DNA from: Clostridiales bacterium
GTDB taxonomy: Bacteria > Bacillota > Sulfobacillia > UBA995
DNA length: 5,482 bases
Assembly (NCBI GenBank): GCA_003517845.1
Contig: DOZU01000212.1
Span: 1-5,482, forward strand
Direction: 5' to 3'
Positions 1 to 5,314 of this stretch are shown here, one piece after another; within the stretch, counting starts at the first letter, position 1, and each line of letters begins with the position of its first letter. Both the position numbers and the translations under genes were made by a program. The notes beneath the pieces were generated by a model, which saw only the letters and a program-made list of their open reading frames with translations, ran no database searches and was not told where the DNA came from.

Positions 1-216
1 GATGTCCTCGAGGCGTATCTGGGCGAGGCGGCCCAGGTACGCCGGATGTACTCCGATCTCCTCGAACAGGCGATATGGTACCTGCGCATGGCCAAGCTGG
101 CCCATGACGAACTCGAGACCTTCTACAGCGCGGCCATGGACTTTGATGCGGTCGAAAGGCGCCGGGTCAGAGTCCGGCAGGAAATCGAGGCACAGGCCGC
201 CAGACCCCGCCCGTGA
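1..216 (+). CDS. C-terminal part of an unrecognised helical protein (5' end outside window)
   Basis: The first reading frame is open from base 1 to a TGA at 214-216 and gives the last 71 residues of a protein whose start is upstream. The composition is that of a real cytoplasmic protein: rich in Glu, Ala, Leu and Arg, with no Cys, and predicted by eye to be almost entirely helical, for example YLRMAKLAHDELETFYSAAM near the middle, followed by a charged helix with several Arg and Glu and a short Ala/Arg/Pro tail. Codons end mostly in G or C, as in the other genes here. I do not recognise a family, and the tail alone is too little to assign a function. It converges with the amidinohydrolase, leaving only 18 bp between the stops and no room for a proper terminator. 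The frame could in principle be chance in GC-rich DNA, but the amphipathic pattern argues for a gene. Confidence 0.6.
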   Translation, partial: DVLEAYLGEAAQVRRMYSDLLEQAIWYLRMAKLAHDELETFYSAAMDFDAVERRRVRVRQEIEAQAARPRP

Positions 217-234
217 CTTCCTGCCGGGCAACGC

Positions 235-1197
235 TCACGAAACGGACTCCCGTTTCAGGAACGCCGTAAGGCAGTGCACGGACCCCCATCCTTTCAGGAG
301 GTCATCGAGTTCCAGCTCGATGACCTCGATGCCCGCCTGCCGGTATACCTGTGCGGTTGCCGGCGAGCCCGCAGCCATCACCACCACCCCGGGCGCTAAC
401 GCTACGAAGTTCACGGGCATGGTGGAGCGGTGTTCCCGGACATCGGACACCTCGATGATCCGGAATCCCCTGGCCCGTAACGCCTCGACGGCGACGAAAG
501 GGGTCTGCCATGGAAAACACACCGCGGTGCGGCCGTCGACGATGTTCATGGCTCCGTCCAGATGGACTTGGCCGTAGGCGATCTGTAGCGTCATTACCTC
601 CTCGCAGCCCATGGCCCGGAGTTCCCGTTCTACCTGGCGGCACCCCTCGGGGTTACTGCGGTTGCCCACCCCCAGGAATGCGAGCTTGCGGTCTACCCAC
701 ATGAGATCGGCTCCCTCAAAGGTGCCGCGGCCGTTGACGGTACGGATGATGGGCACGCCCAAGCGACCCAGCGTCTGGGCCACAAAACGTTCTTCCCCCC
801 GCCGGATGGCGAGCGCCGGTCGCGCCAGAATGGCGCCTTCCGGGGTCATGGCGCACAGGTCCCGGCAGAACATGGCGTTGGGCCGGTCGGGAGACATCTC
901 TTCCACATAGTGGACCTTGACGCCGAAAGCCCGATAGGTCTCGGCCAACCGGTCATGCTGCTCGCGGGCCCGCGAGGGGTCGGGCAGACCTCGAAACCGA
1001 ATTCGGGCGGGGTCGGTCAACCCTTCCAGTTCGGCTCCGGGCCGGCGCATGAGTACGGCCTGGAGTCGGCCGTACTCCGAGTCTACCCCCCAATCCCCCC
1101 AGTACCGGGTCAGATCCTGCTCGAAGGGGACGGCATCGGCGAACCACCGCTCGCCCACGCTGACCTGCGGATCGAGTTGTTGATCGGCGTCGTGCAT
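235..1197 (-). CDS. Amidinohydrolase of the arginine deiminase / dimethylargininase (DDAH) superfamily
   Basis: A 320-residue cytoplasmic enzyme of the pentein (guanidine-modifying, amidinotransferase) fold. These enzymes attack the guanidinium carbon of arginine or a derivative with a Cys, passing through a covalent intermediate; arginine deiminase gives citrulline plus ammonia, DDAH gives citrulline plus dimethylamine. Landmarks in order: EYGRLQAVLMRRPG (41-54), resembling the arginine deiminase N-terminal LHRPG segment; MFCRDL (109-114) with Asp113; FEGAD (160-164) with Glu161; QVHLDG (210-215) with His212 and Asp214; and the C-terminal GSVHCLT (305-311) with the nucleophile Cys309. All expected catalytic positions are present. 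The length lies between DDAH (about 255-285) and true arginine deiminase (about 400, with an extra helical domain), so the substrate is uncertain: arginine, methylarginine, citrulline or another guanidino compound. The start is supported by GGGGAGGTG at 1205-1213, with GGAGG 10 nt before ATG. It is divergent from the threonine ammonia-lyase gene. Confidence 0.9.
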   Translation of the reverse strand: MHDADQQLDPQVSVGERWFADAVPFEQDLTRYWGDWGVDSEYGRLQAVLMRRPGAELEGLTDPARIRFRGLPDPSRAREQHDRLAETYRAFGVKVHYVEEMSPDRPNAMFCRDLCAMTPEGAILARPALAIRRGEERFVAQTLGRLGVPIIRTVNGRGTFEGADLMWVDRKLAFLGVGNRSNPEGCRQVERELRAMGCEEVMTLQIAYGQVHLDGAMNIVDGRTAVCFPWQTPFVAVEALRARGFRIIEVSDVREHRSTMPVNFVALAPGVVVMAAGSPATAQVYRQAGIEVIELELDDLLKGWGSVHCLTAFLKRESVS

Positions 1198-1344
1198 TCC
1201 CGTTCACCTCCCCGGGTAGGCTGTTTCGGCGGCGGCCTGCAGTCTCCCGAATCGAGACTTCGACCGTCGCGAGGTCAGTCCTGCCCCGGCCAGGATATGA
1301 GATATCACCCGCCGAAAGACACCATCGGGCAGGAGGTGGGATCG
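1198..1344. promoter_or_regulatory. Divergent intergenic region with two candidate operator dyads
   Basis: This 147-bp gap separates the amidinohydrolase and threonine ammonia-lyase starts and should carry promoters in both directions. Two imperfectly placed but exact dyads are visible: AGTCTC-N7-GAGACT at 1241-1259 and GATAT-GAG-ATATC at 1294-1306. The second is the only AT-rich patch in the gap, so it may lie in or near a -10 element. I could not find a convincing -35/-10 pair on either strand. Dyads this short arise by chance fairly often, so their role as operators is only a suggestion. Confidence 0.3.
1331..1336 (+). promoter_or_regulatory. Ribosome binding site fixing the threonine ammonia-lyase start
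   Basis: A full AGGAGG lies 8 nt before the ATG at 1345. It decides the start: the frame stays open leftward to an ATG at 910, but that stretch is antisense to the amidinohydrolase and has no family-like sequence, while family similarity begins right at MVTLDDI. Confidence 0.9.
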
Positions 1345-2310
1345 ATGGTGACGCTGGACGATATCCGGGAGGCCCAGGCCCGCATTTACGGGAGGGTACA
1401 CCGTACCGGGCTGGACCTCTCCCGCAGTTTCAGCGGGCCGTCCGGCGCCGCCGTGTATTTGAAACCTGAGAACCTGCAGAAGACGGGATCGTTCAAGATC
1501 CGCGGGGCGGCCAACTACATCCTCCAGCTGGACCCGGAAAGGGGGCGACGCGGCGTGATTGCCGCCTCGTCCGGCAACCACGGTCAGGCGGTGGCCTGCG
1601 CGGCGGGCTGGATGGGTTATCCCCGCACGGTTGTCCTCCCCGAGGCGGCCTCCCCGGTAAAGGTCGAGGCAGCCAGGGCATACGGCGCCGAAGTCATCCG
1701 TCATGGGAGCGCATCCGTCGAGCGGCTCGAGCTGGCCCGGAGGCTGGCGGAAGGACGAGGCATGACTTTCATCCACGCCTTCGATGACTCCCGGGTGATT
1801 GCCGGCCAAGGGACGGTGGGCCTGGAGATCCTGGAGGACCTCCCCGACGTTGACCAGGTTATAGTGCCGGTAGGCGGGGGCGGCCTGATCGCGGGGGTGG
1901 CGCTGGCCGTGAAGTCACTGCAACCTCGAGCGCAGGTGATCGGAGTCGAACCCGAAAGGGCTAATGCTCTTCAACTCTCCCTTGCGGCGGGCACGATCAC
2001 CGGCATCGACCGGCCAGCGAGCATAGCCGATGGTCTGCTGCCCAGCCGGCCGGGCGATCTCCCCTTTGCCCTGGCCAAGGCCCTTGTCGACGACGTCGTC
2101 ACGGTCACCGACGAGGAGTTGCGGCGGGCGGTCCTCGCCCTCCTCGAACGGGCTCGTCTGGTGGTGGAACCTTCCGGAGCGGCGGGTCTAGCTGCCATCC
2201 TGGCCGGCAAGATTTGCGGCCGCGGCCGGCGTACGGTGGTGGTGCTGAGCGGCGGGAACCTGAGTCTGGACCTCCTGTCCCGGTTCTTGGCGGAGCGCGC
2301 CGAAGCGTAG
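1345..2310 (+). CDS. Threonine ammonia-lyase (threonine dehydratase), short form without ACT domain
   Basis: A 321-residue cytoplasmic PLP enzyme of fold type II, expected to convert L-threonine to 2-oxobutanoate plus ammonia (and often serine to pyruvate). Visible motifs in order: VYLKPENLQKTGSFKIRGA (37-55) with the PLP Schiff-base lysine Lys51; SSGNHGQAVA (75-84), which holds the substrate carboxylate and PLP ring; the glycine loop PVGGGGLIAG (175-184), which binds the PLP phosphate; EPSGAAGLAA (275-284); and LSGGNLS (301-307) near the C terminus. The protein ends right after the catalytic domain, so it lacks the ACT-type regulatory domain that gives isoleucine feedback in biosynthetic IlvA. 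This resembles the catabolic TdcB-type or serine racemase-like forms. At the serine racemase metal site (pattern VEPSNADD), the sequence here reads VEPERANA, losing the last Asp, which favours a plain dehydratase over a racemase. Substrate is inferred; other beta-hydroxy amino acids are possible. A hairpin follows the stop at once. Confidence 0.92.
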   Translation: MVTLDDIREAQARIYGRVHRTGLDLSRSFSGPSGAAVYLKPENLQKTGSFKIRGAANYILQLDPERGRRGVIAASSGNHGQAVACAAGWMGYPRTVVLPEAASPVKVEAARAYGAEVIRHGSASVERLELARRLAEGRGMTFIHAFDDSRVIAGQGTVGLEILEDLPDVDQVIVPVGGGGLIAGVALAVKSLQPRAQVIGVEPERANALQLSLAAGTITGIDRPASIADGLLPSRPGDLPFALAKALVDDVVTVTDEELRRAVLALLERARLVVEPSGAAGLAAILAGKICGRGRRTVVVLSGGNLSLDLLSRFLAERAEA

Positions 2311-2315
2311 ACCCC

Positions 2316-2343
2316 CATGCCCCTCGGGGCACCCCGGGGCATG
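2316..2343 (+). terminator. Strong hairpin after the threonine ammonia-lyase stop, terminator-like but without a T-run
   Basis: CATGCCCC (2316-2323) pairs exactly with GGGGCATG (2336-2343). Inside, GGGG and CCCC can extend the stem past a two-base TC bulge. It begins 6 bp after the TAG of the lyase gene. No T-tract follows on either strand, so it is not a textbook intrinsic terminator; it may act as a weak or factor-assisted terminator or as a 3'-end stabiliser. Confidence 0.5.
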
Positions 2344-2404
2344 CAAACAGCGGGGCACCGGTAACCCCCATATTCGCGATTGGACAGGTCGCGTCCATTT
2401 GGTG

Positions 2405-2433
2405 GTAGGGGCGGGTTCGGAACCCGCCCCTAC
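2405..2433. repeat. Perfect inverted repeat, likely a dispersed REP-like intergenic palindrome
   Basis: GTAGGGGCGGGTTC (2405-2418) and GAACCCGCCCCTAC (2420-2433) are exact reverse complements separated by a single G. The element is 29 bp and lies in a noncoding gap. Palindromes of the form GTAGGGGCGGGTT...AACCCGCCCCTAC are, from memory, scattered in many copies through intergenic DNA of various bacteria. Only one copy lies in this window, so its repetitive nature is inferred. With a one-base centre the RNA hairpin would need to open a few central pairs for a loop; as cruciform or hairpin it would be very stable. It could also help terminate the lyase transcript. Confidence 0.75.
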
Positions 2434-2613
2434 AAGTGCCGGGGCCTGACCGGGAGGTGGGCCATGGGCATCAGCGTGGCCGCGACGGCGACCACGGCCA
2501 TCACCATGACTGCGAGCACGCAGTGTCCGCACTTTCGCGGCGGTAGCAACACCGGGACGCGGCAAGCCCGCGCCCGCCCCCCGGGCATACTAGCTCACGA
2601 GATAGCTTCTCCG

Positions 2614-2619
2614 AGGAGG
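2614..2619 (+). promoter_or_regulatory. Ribosome binding site fixing the DUF1540 start
   Basis: AGGAGG lies 9 nt before the ATG at 2629. It supports that ATG over the in-frame upstream ATG at 2464, since recognisable DUF1540 sequence begins within five residues of 2629. Confidence 0.85.
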
Positions 2620-2628
2620 TCGGGAGCC

Positions 2629-2874
2629 ATGACCGGGATTCGGTGTACGGTGGATAGTTGCAGCTACTGGGATCAGCAGAACAATTGCCGCGCCTCATCG
2701 ATCCTCGTGACCAGTGACGCCTTCAGCGCGCAACATTCCGGAGGGGTGGACAGCGCCGGCATCGGCACGCTCGAGACCACGCCGGTCAGCACCAACGCCG
2801 GGACTTGCTGTAAGACGTTCGCGCGGCGCGGTACGCGCGCCGTGGGGCAGGATGACGTTACCTTCCGGAGCTAG
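2629..2874 (+). CDS. Small Cys-rich DUF1540-domain protein
   Basis: An 81-residue protein with the DUF1540 signature: IRCTVDSCSYWDQQNNC (residues 4-20) followed by RASSILVTSD, giving the spacing C-x4-C-x8-C (Cys6, Cys11, Cys20), and then a second conserved block TCCKTF (59-64) with Cys60 and Cys61. Five cysteines in so small a soluble protein suggest metal binding, but the function of the family is unknown; it is common in Bacillota, often as a single domain of this size or as tandem copies. There is no signal peptide or membrane segment. The 17 residues after TCCKTF are basic and then variable. Start chosen by AGGAGG 9 nt upstream. The stop TAG overlaps the stop of rqcH on the other strand, so neither gene has space for its own terminator. 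Family assignment is strong; role not inferable. Confidence 0.85.
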   Translation: MTGIRCTVDSCSYWDQQNNCRASSILVTSDAFSAQHSGGVDSAGIGTLETTPVSTNAGTCCKTFARRGTRAVGQDDVTFRS

Positions 2875-4604
2875 TCCTCGCGGCGGGCGATGACCGCCTG
2901 CCCGGAGGGAGTGACGTGGACGGTACGGTGTCCGGTGTAGGTGACCTTGCCGGGGGAGCCGCCGGGGCGCCGACGGACATTGCGCCGCTCGGTGTAGTCC
3001 ACCGGGACTTGGCCCGACCGGCGGGCCTGGCTGTGCCACGCCGCCAGTTCCGCGGCCTGCCGGATGCTCGCCGGTGAGACTTCCCGGCCCGCGGTTTTCA
3101 GGATGACGTGGGACCCGGGGATTTCCCGGGCGTGAAACCACAAGTCGCCCGGTGCGGCATCGCGGAAGGTGAGAGCGTCGTTCTCCCGGCTGCTCCGCCC
3201 GACCAGTACCGCCAGGCCGTCGGAAGTTCGATAGCGGGAAAAGGCGCGGGGAGGTTCCCGCCGGCGCCGCCCGGGGGGCGGCGGGCCACCGCGGTAACCG
3301 CGATCGGTCAACTCGGACAGGACTTCGCCGCCGTCCGCCCCGGCCCCGAGTTCATCCCGCTTGGCCGCGAGATAGGATCGTTCCGCCTCGAGTTCCGCGC
3401 ACCGGCGTACCCTGGCTGCTTCCGCCCGGCGGGCATGGCCATGCCGATTGAAGAATGCCTGGGCGTTCTCGGCCGGCGTCAGCCGGGGGTCGAGCCGCAC
3501 GACGACCGGCGGAGCGCCGGGATCGGCGGGATCCTCGAGCACGGCTTCTCCGAGTTTGCCCTTCAGGCGGTACAAGTTGGCGATCAGCAGCTCTCCGTAT
3601 CGTCGATACTCCTCGCTTGCCGGGGACTCCGCGGTCTGACGGGCCATATCGGCCAGGAGGTCCTCGACGCGATCGAGTTCCCGGTGAAGCGTTGATTCGC
3701 CGCGTTCTCGGTTACGCCGCCGGAGCGCGTGCTGTTTCATCCGGTCGTACACGTGGTCCAACATCGCCCCGGTCGAAGGGAACTCCCGCCTGCTCCCTGC
3801 GCCCAGGAGGGGAAAGACCCAGAACTCAATCGGGTTACCCTCCCGATCCTCCAGCAGGTTGGGGGCGAACCGGCCTCCCTGCAACTCGGCATCGAGGATC
3901 CGGAGGGCTTCGACCAGGCGGGTCGCTCCCGCCGCGTCAAGATGAGCCGCCGGCGCCCCGGGGTCGAGTCCGGCGCGCAGGCAGGCCTGGCGGGTCAGGG
4001 TCGGGCCGCTTCCTCGGATCATCGCGCCGAGGTGTCGGTCCAGAGGTAGATCGGAAGCCGGCTCGAGCAGGTCATAGAACTCAACCTGCCCCAGGGGTCT
4101 GCCGGGGATGGGCGGCGGCGGGCGGTAGGGGATTCCCGGCAGCACTTGCCGGAAGCGGCTTTGCTCAGGGCCAACCCGCCTTATGGCATCGGCGATGCGG
4201 CCGTCGGGATGAAGCAGTATGATGTTGCTGTGCAGGCCCATGGCCTCGACCACCAGTTCGCGTTCGGCCGGTTCGCCGAGGTCGTCGCGGGAGGCCACCG
4301 CCAGCCGCATCATCCTTTCGCCCGGCACGACGGTGACGCGCAATAGCCTTCTCCCTTCGAGATGACGGCGAAGCAGCATGCAGAAGGCTGGCGGCACCGC
4401 GGGTCGAGCGGGCAGAGTCCCGGTCAGGTGAACCCGCGACCAGTCAGGCGCGGCCGAACACAGGATCAGGCCCTTCCGGCCCCTGAGGTACATGGCCATC
4501 ACCAGTTCGTGGCGGTCGAACTGGTAGATGCGCTCGATACGGCCGCCCTCGAAGGCCGCGATCTCCTGAGCAGCGGCGGCCATGGTGACCGCATCGTAAG
4601 GCAT
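2871..4604 (-). CDS. rqcH: RqcH (NFACT family), ribosome quality-control alanine-tailing factor
   Basis: A 577-residue protein matching the bacterial Rqc2/NEMF homologue, formerly annotated as fibronectin-binding protein A. RqcH binds 50S subunits that carry stalled peptidyl-tRNA and recruits tRNA-Ala to add a C-terminal alanine tail marking the chain for proteolysis. Domains by eye: NFACT-N from residue 1, with GGRIERIYQFDRHELVM (20-36), FCMLLRRHLEG (74-84), SRDDLG (105-110) and EAMGLHSNIIL (120-130); a helix-hairpin-helix-like part around 185-215; a charged coiled coil about 280-350, then LDPRLTPAENAQAFFNRH (371-388) and the returning helix to about 420; a Gly/Pro/Arg linker (437-452); and NFACT-R about 455-567, with GDLWFHAREIPGSHVILK (486-503) and PVDYTERRNVRRRPG (534-548). 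Length is normal. The start is the ATG at 4604, where family similarity begins (MPYDAVTM); GGAGG and GAGG lie 11 and 6 nt upstream. A 29-residue upstream extension has no family-like sequence. Confidence 0.95.
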   Translation of the reverse strand: MPYDAVTMAAAAQEIAAFEGGRIERIYQFDRHELVMAMYLRGRKGLILCSAAPDWSRVHLTGTLPARPAVPPAFCMLLRRHLEGRRLLRVTVVPGERMMRLAVASRDDLGEPAERELVVEAMGLHSNIILLHPDGRIADAIRRVGPEQSRFRQVLPGIPYRPPPPIPGRPLGQVEFYDLLEPASDLPLDRHLGAMIRGSGPTLTRQACLRAGLDPGAPAAHLDAAGATRLVEALRILDAELQGGRFAPNLLEDREGNPIEFWVFPLLGAGSRREFPSTGAMLDHVYDRMKQHALRRRNRERGESTLHRELDRVEDLLADMARQTAESPASEEYRRYGELLIANLYRLKGKLGEAVLEDPADPGAPPVVVRLDPRLTPAENAQAFFNRHGHARRAEAARVRRCAELEAERSYLAAKRDELGAGADGGEVLSELTDRGYRGGPPPPGRRRREPPRAFSRYRTSDGLAVLVGRSSRENDALTFRDAAPGDLWFHAREIPGSHVILKTAGREVSPASIRQAAELAAWHSQARRSGQVPVDYTERRNVRRRPGGSPGKVTYTGHRTVHVTPSGQAVIARRED

Positions 4605-4606
4605 GG

Positions 4607-4637
4607 TTGACCTCGCCTCCGGGAGTCCTGGTATAAT
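4607..4637 (+). promoter_or_regulatory. Sigma-A-type promoter with extended -10, reading into the DUF1405 gene
   Basis: TTGACC (4607-4612, five of six matches to the -35 consensus) and a perfect TATAAT (4632-4637) preceded by TG (4629-4630), making the extended -10 TGGTATAAT. The 19-bp spacer is longer than the ideal 17, which the extended -10 may offset. Such an AT-rich box stands out in this GC-rich region. Transcription would begin near 4643-4646. The -35 box overlaps the rqcH leader on the other strand, next to its GAGG ribosome site. Confidence 0.65.
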
Positions 4638-5277
4638 GAGCTTCGTGAACACCATGCTCCGGGTCAGCGGCCGGTTCGGCTCACTGGTCACGCAGCGATG
4701 GACGCTCCGCGGGCTGCTGGCGGTGAACGTCCTGGGCGCCGCCTACGGTTTCGGGTGGTATGGTGACCAACTTGCCGGCGTCCCCGTATGGCTGTGGCCG
4801 CTGACCGCTGACAGCCCGATGAGCTTCCTATTCGCCTCGCTCACCGTGGCCTCCTGGATCTCGGGACGGCGCTGGCCGGTGATGGAGGGCCTTTCGTATC
4901 TGGGACTGCTGAAGTACGGGTTCTGGACGATGCTGATCGTGGCGCGTCACTGGTCCAGGGAAGGGATCGCCCTGGACATCGACTTGTTCCTATTCATCTC
5001 CCATGCTTTCATGGCCGCGCAGGGGTTGCTCCTGGGGCTGACCCGGGGCCCGGGACCTTCCGCCCTCGCCATCGCCCTGCTATGGTACCTGGGAAATGAC
5101 TACGTCGACTACCTGCATCCCGGCCGGTTGACGCTTCTGCCCGTGCCTGACCTCGACCTGGTGCGTAGCGTCAGCTTGGCGTCGACGCCGATTTTCGCGG
5201 TCATGCTGATCTGGGCAGGGGGTCTGCGGGGCCGCGCCGGCCGGTCCGCGTCGTCGAGTGCTCGCAACGCCGGCTGA
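4636..5277 (+). CDS. DUF1405 (YpjA-type) multi-pass membrane protein
   Basis: A polytopic inner-membrane protein of about 213 residues that fits DUF1405, the family of Bacillus YpjA, whose function is unknown. Landmarks numbered from this start: a first hydrophobic helix leading to NVLGAAYGFGWYGDQL (31-46); ADSPMSFLF (58-66), the family's D-S-P turn; MEGLSYLGLLKYGFWT (83-98); ISHAFMAAQGLLLGL (121-135); NDYVDYLHP (154-162); and a last hydrophobic helix about 184-196. About six membrane helices are expected. The C-terminal tail is short, basic and Ser-rich. Start choice is uncertain: ATG 4636 has GGGAG 10 nt upstream, but its first two bases lie inside the -10 box of the promoter seen here; GTG 4645 and ATG 4654 are in frame and would suit a transcript with almost no leader. 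The gene is divergent from rqcH and is followed after 37 bp by a MATE transporter, probably in one transcript. Confidence 0.85.
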   Translation: MSFVNTMLRVSGRFGSLVTQRWTLRGLLAVNVLGAAYGFGWYGDQLAGVPVWLWPLTADSPMSFLFASLTVASWISGRRWPVMEGLSYLGLLKYGFWTMLIVARHWSREGIALDIDLFLFISHAFMAAQGLLLGLTRGPGPSALAIALLWYLGNDYVDYLHPGRLTLLPVPDLDLVRSVSLASTPIFAVMLIWAGGLRGRAGRSASSSARNAG

Positions 5278-5314
5278 AGACCAAGACGTATCGCCGGGGC
5301 CCCGAAAGGCGGAA

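Larger units (their letters stand above)
2344..2628. other. Intergenic stretch before the DUF1540 gene, with a palindrome and a possible micro-ORF
   Basis: I find no confident gene here. From left to right it holds a plain spacer (2344-2404), the perfect palindrome at 2405-2433, and then a ribosome-site-like GGGAGG (2452-2457) placed 6 nt before an ATG at 2464. The ATG frame runs without a stop into the DUF1540 gene, giving 55 extra residues that start with a Thr/Ala-rich run; the first 20 or so codons have strongly G/C third positions, after which the bias fades. A second frame (GTG 2457 to TAG at 2544-2546) encodes a His-rich 29-residue peptide. On the - strand I see only low-complexity Arg/Gly/Pro reading. 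No tRNA, riboswitch or convincing promoter was recognised. Confidence 0.4.

Noticed and set aside
217..234. TGCC-G-GGCA mini-palindrome between the first two genes as a terminator
   Set aside because: The arms are only 4 bp, the loop is a single base and there is no T-tract.
301..324. Perfect inverted repeat GTCATCGAG-N6-CTCGATGAC
   Set aside because: It lies inside the 3' coding part of the amidinohydrolase, where it encodes an ordinary acidic helix (VIELELDD); with 9-bp arms it could form a hairpin, but codon repetition explains it and no T-run follows.
910..1344. Long in-frame extension of the threonine ammonia-lyase reading frame to an ATG at 910
   Set aside because: It is antisense to the 5' part of the amidinohydrolase gene, shows no lyase-like sequence, and a perfect AGGAGG marks ATG 1345.
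1345..2310. Serine racemase identity for the PLP enzyme
   Set aside because: The last Asp of the metal-binding pattern known in serine racemases is Ala here (VEPERANA), so a dehydratase is the better call, though side activities are possible.
3108..4222. Long + strand open frames opposite rqcH
   Set aside because: They are Arg/Gly/Pro-rich low-complexity translations typical of the antisense of a GC-rich gene, without ribosome sites or recognisable domains.
4605..4691. 29-residue upstream extension of RqcH
   Set aside because: NFACT similarity begins exactly at MPYDA (ATG 4604) with a ribosome site before it; the extension overlaps the promoter and start of the divergent DUF1405 gene.
5295..5304. 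CGGGGCCCCG palindrome between DUF1405 and MATE genes
   Set aside because: It is a 10-bp self-complementary GC run with no loop and no T-run; expected by chance in DNA this GC-rich.
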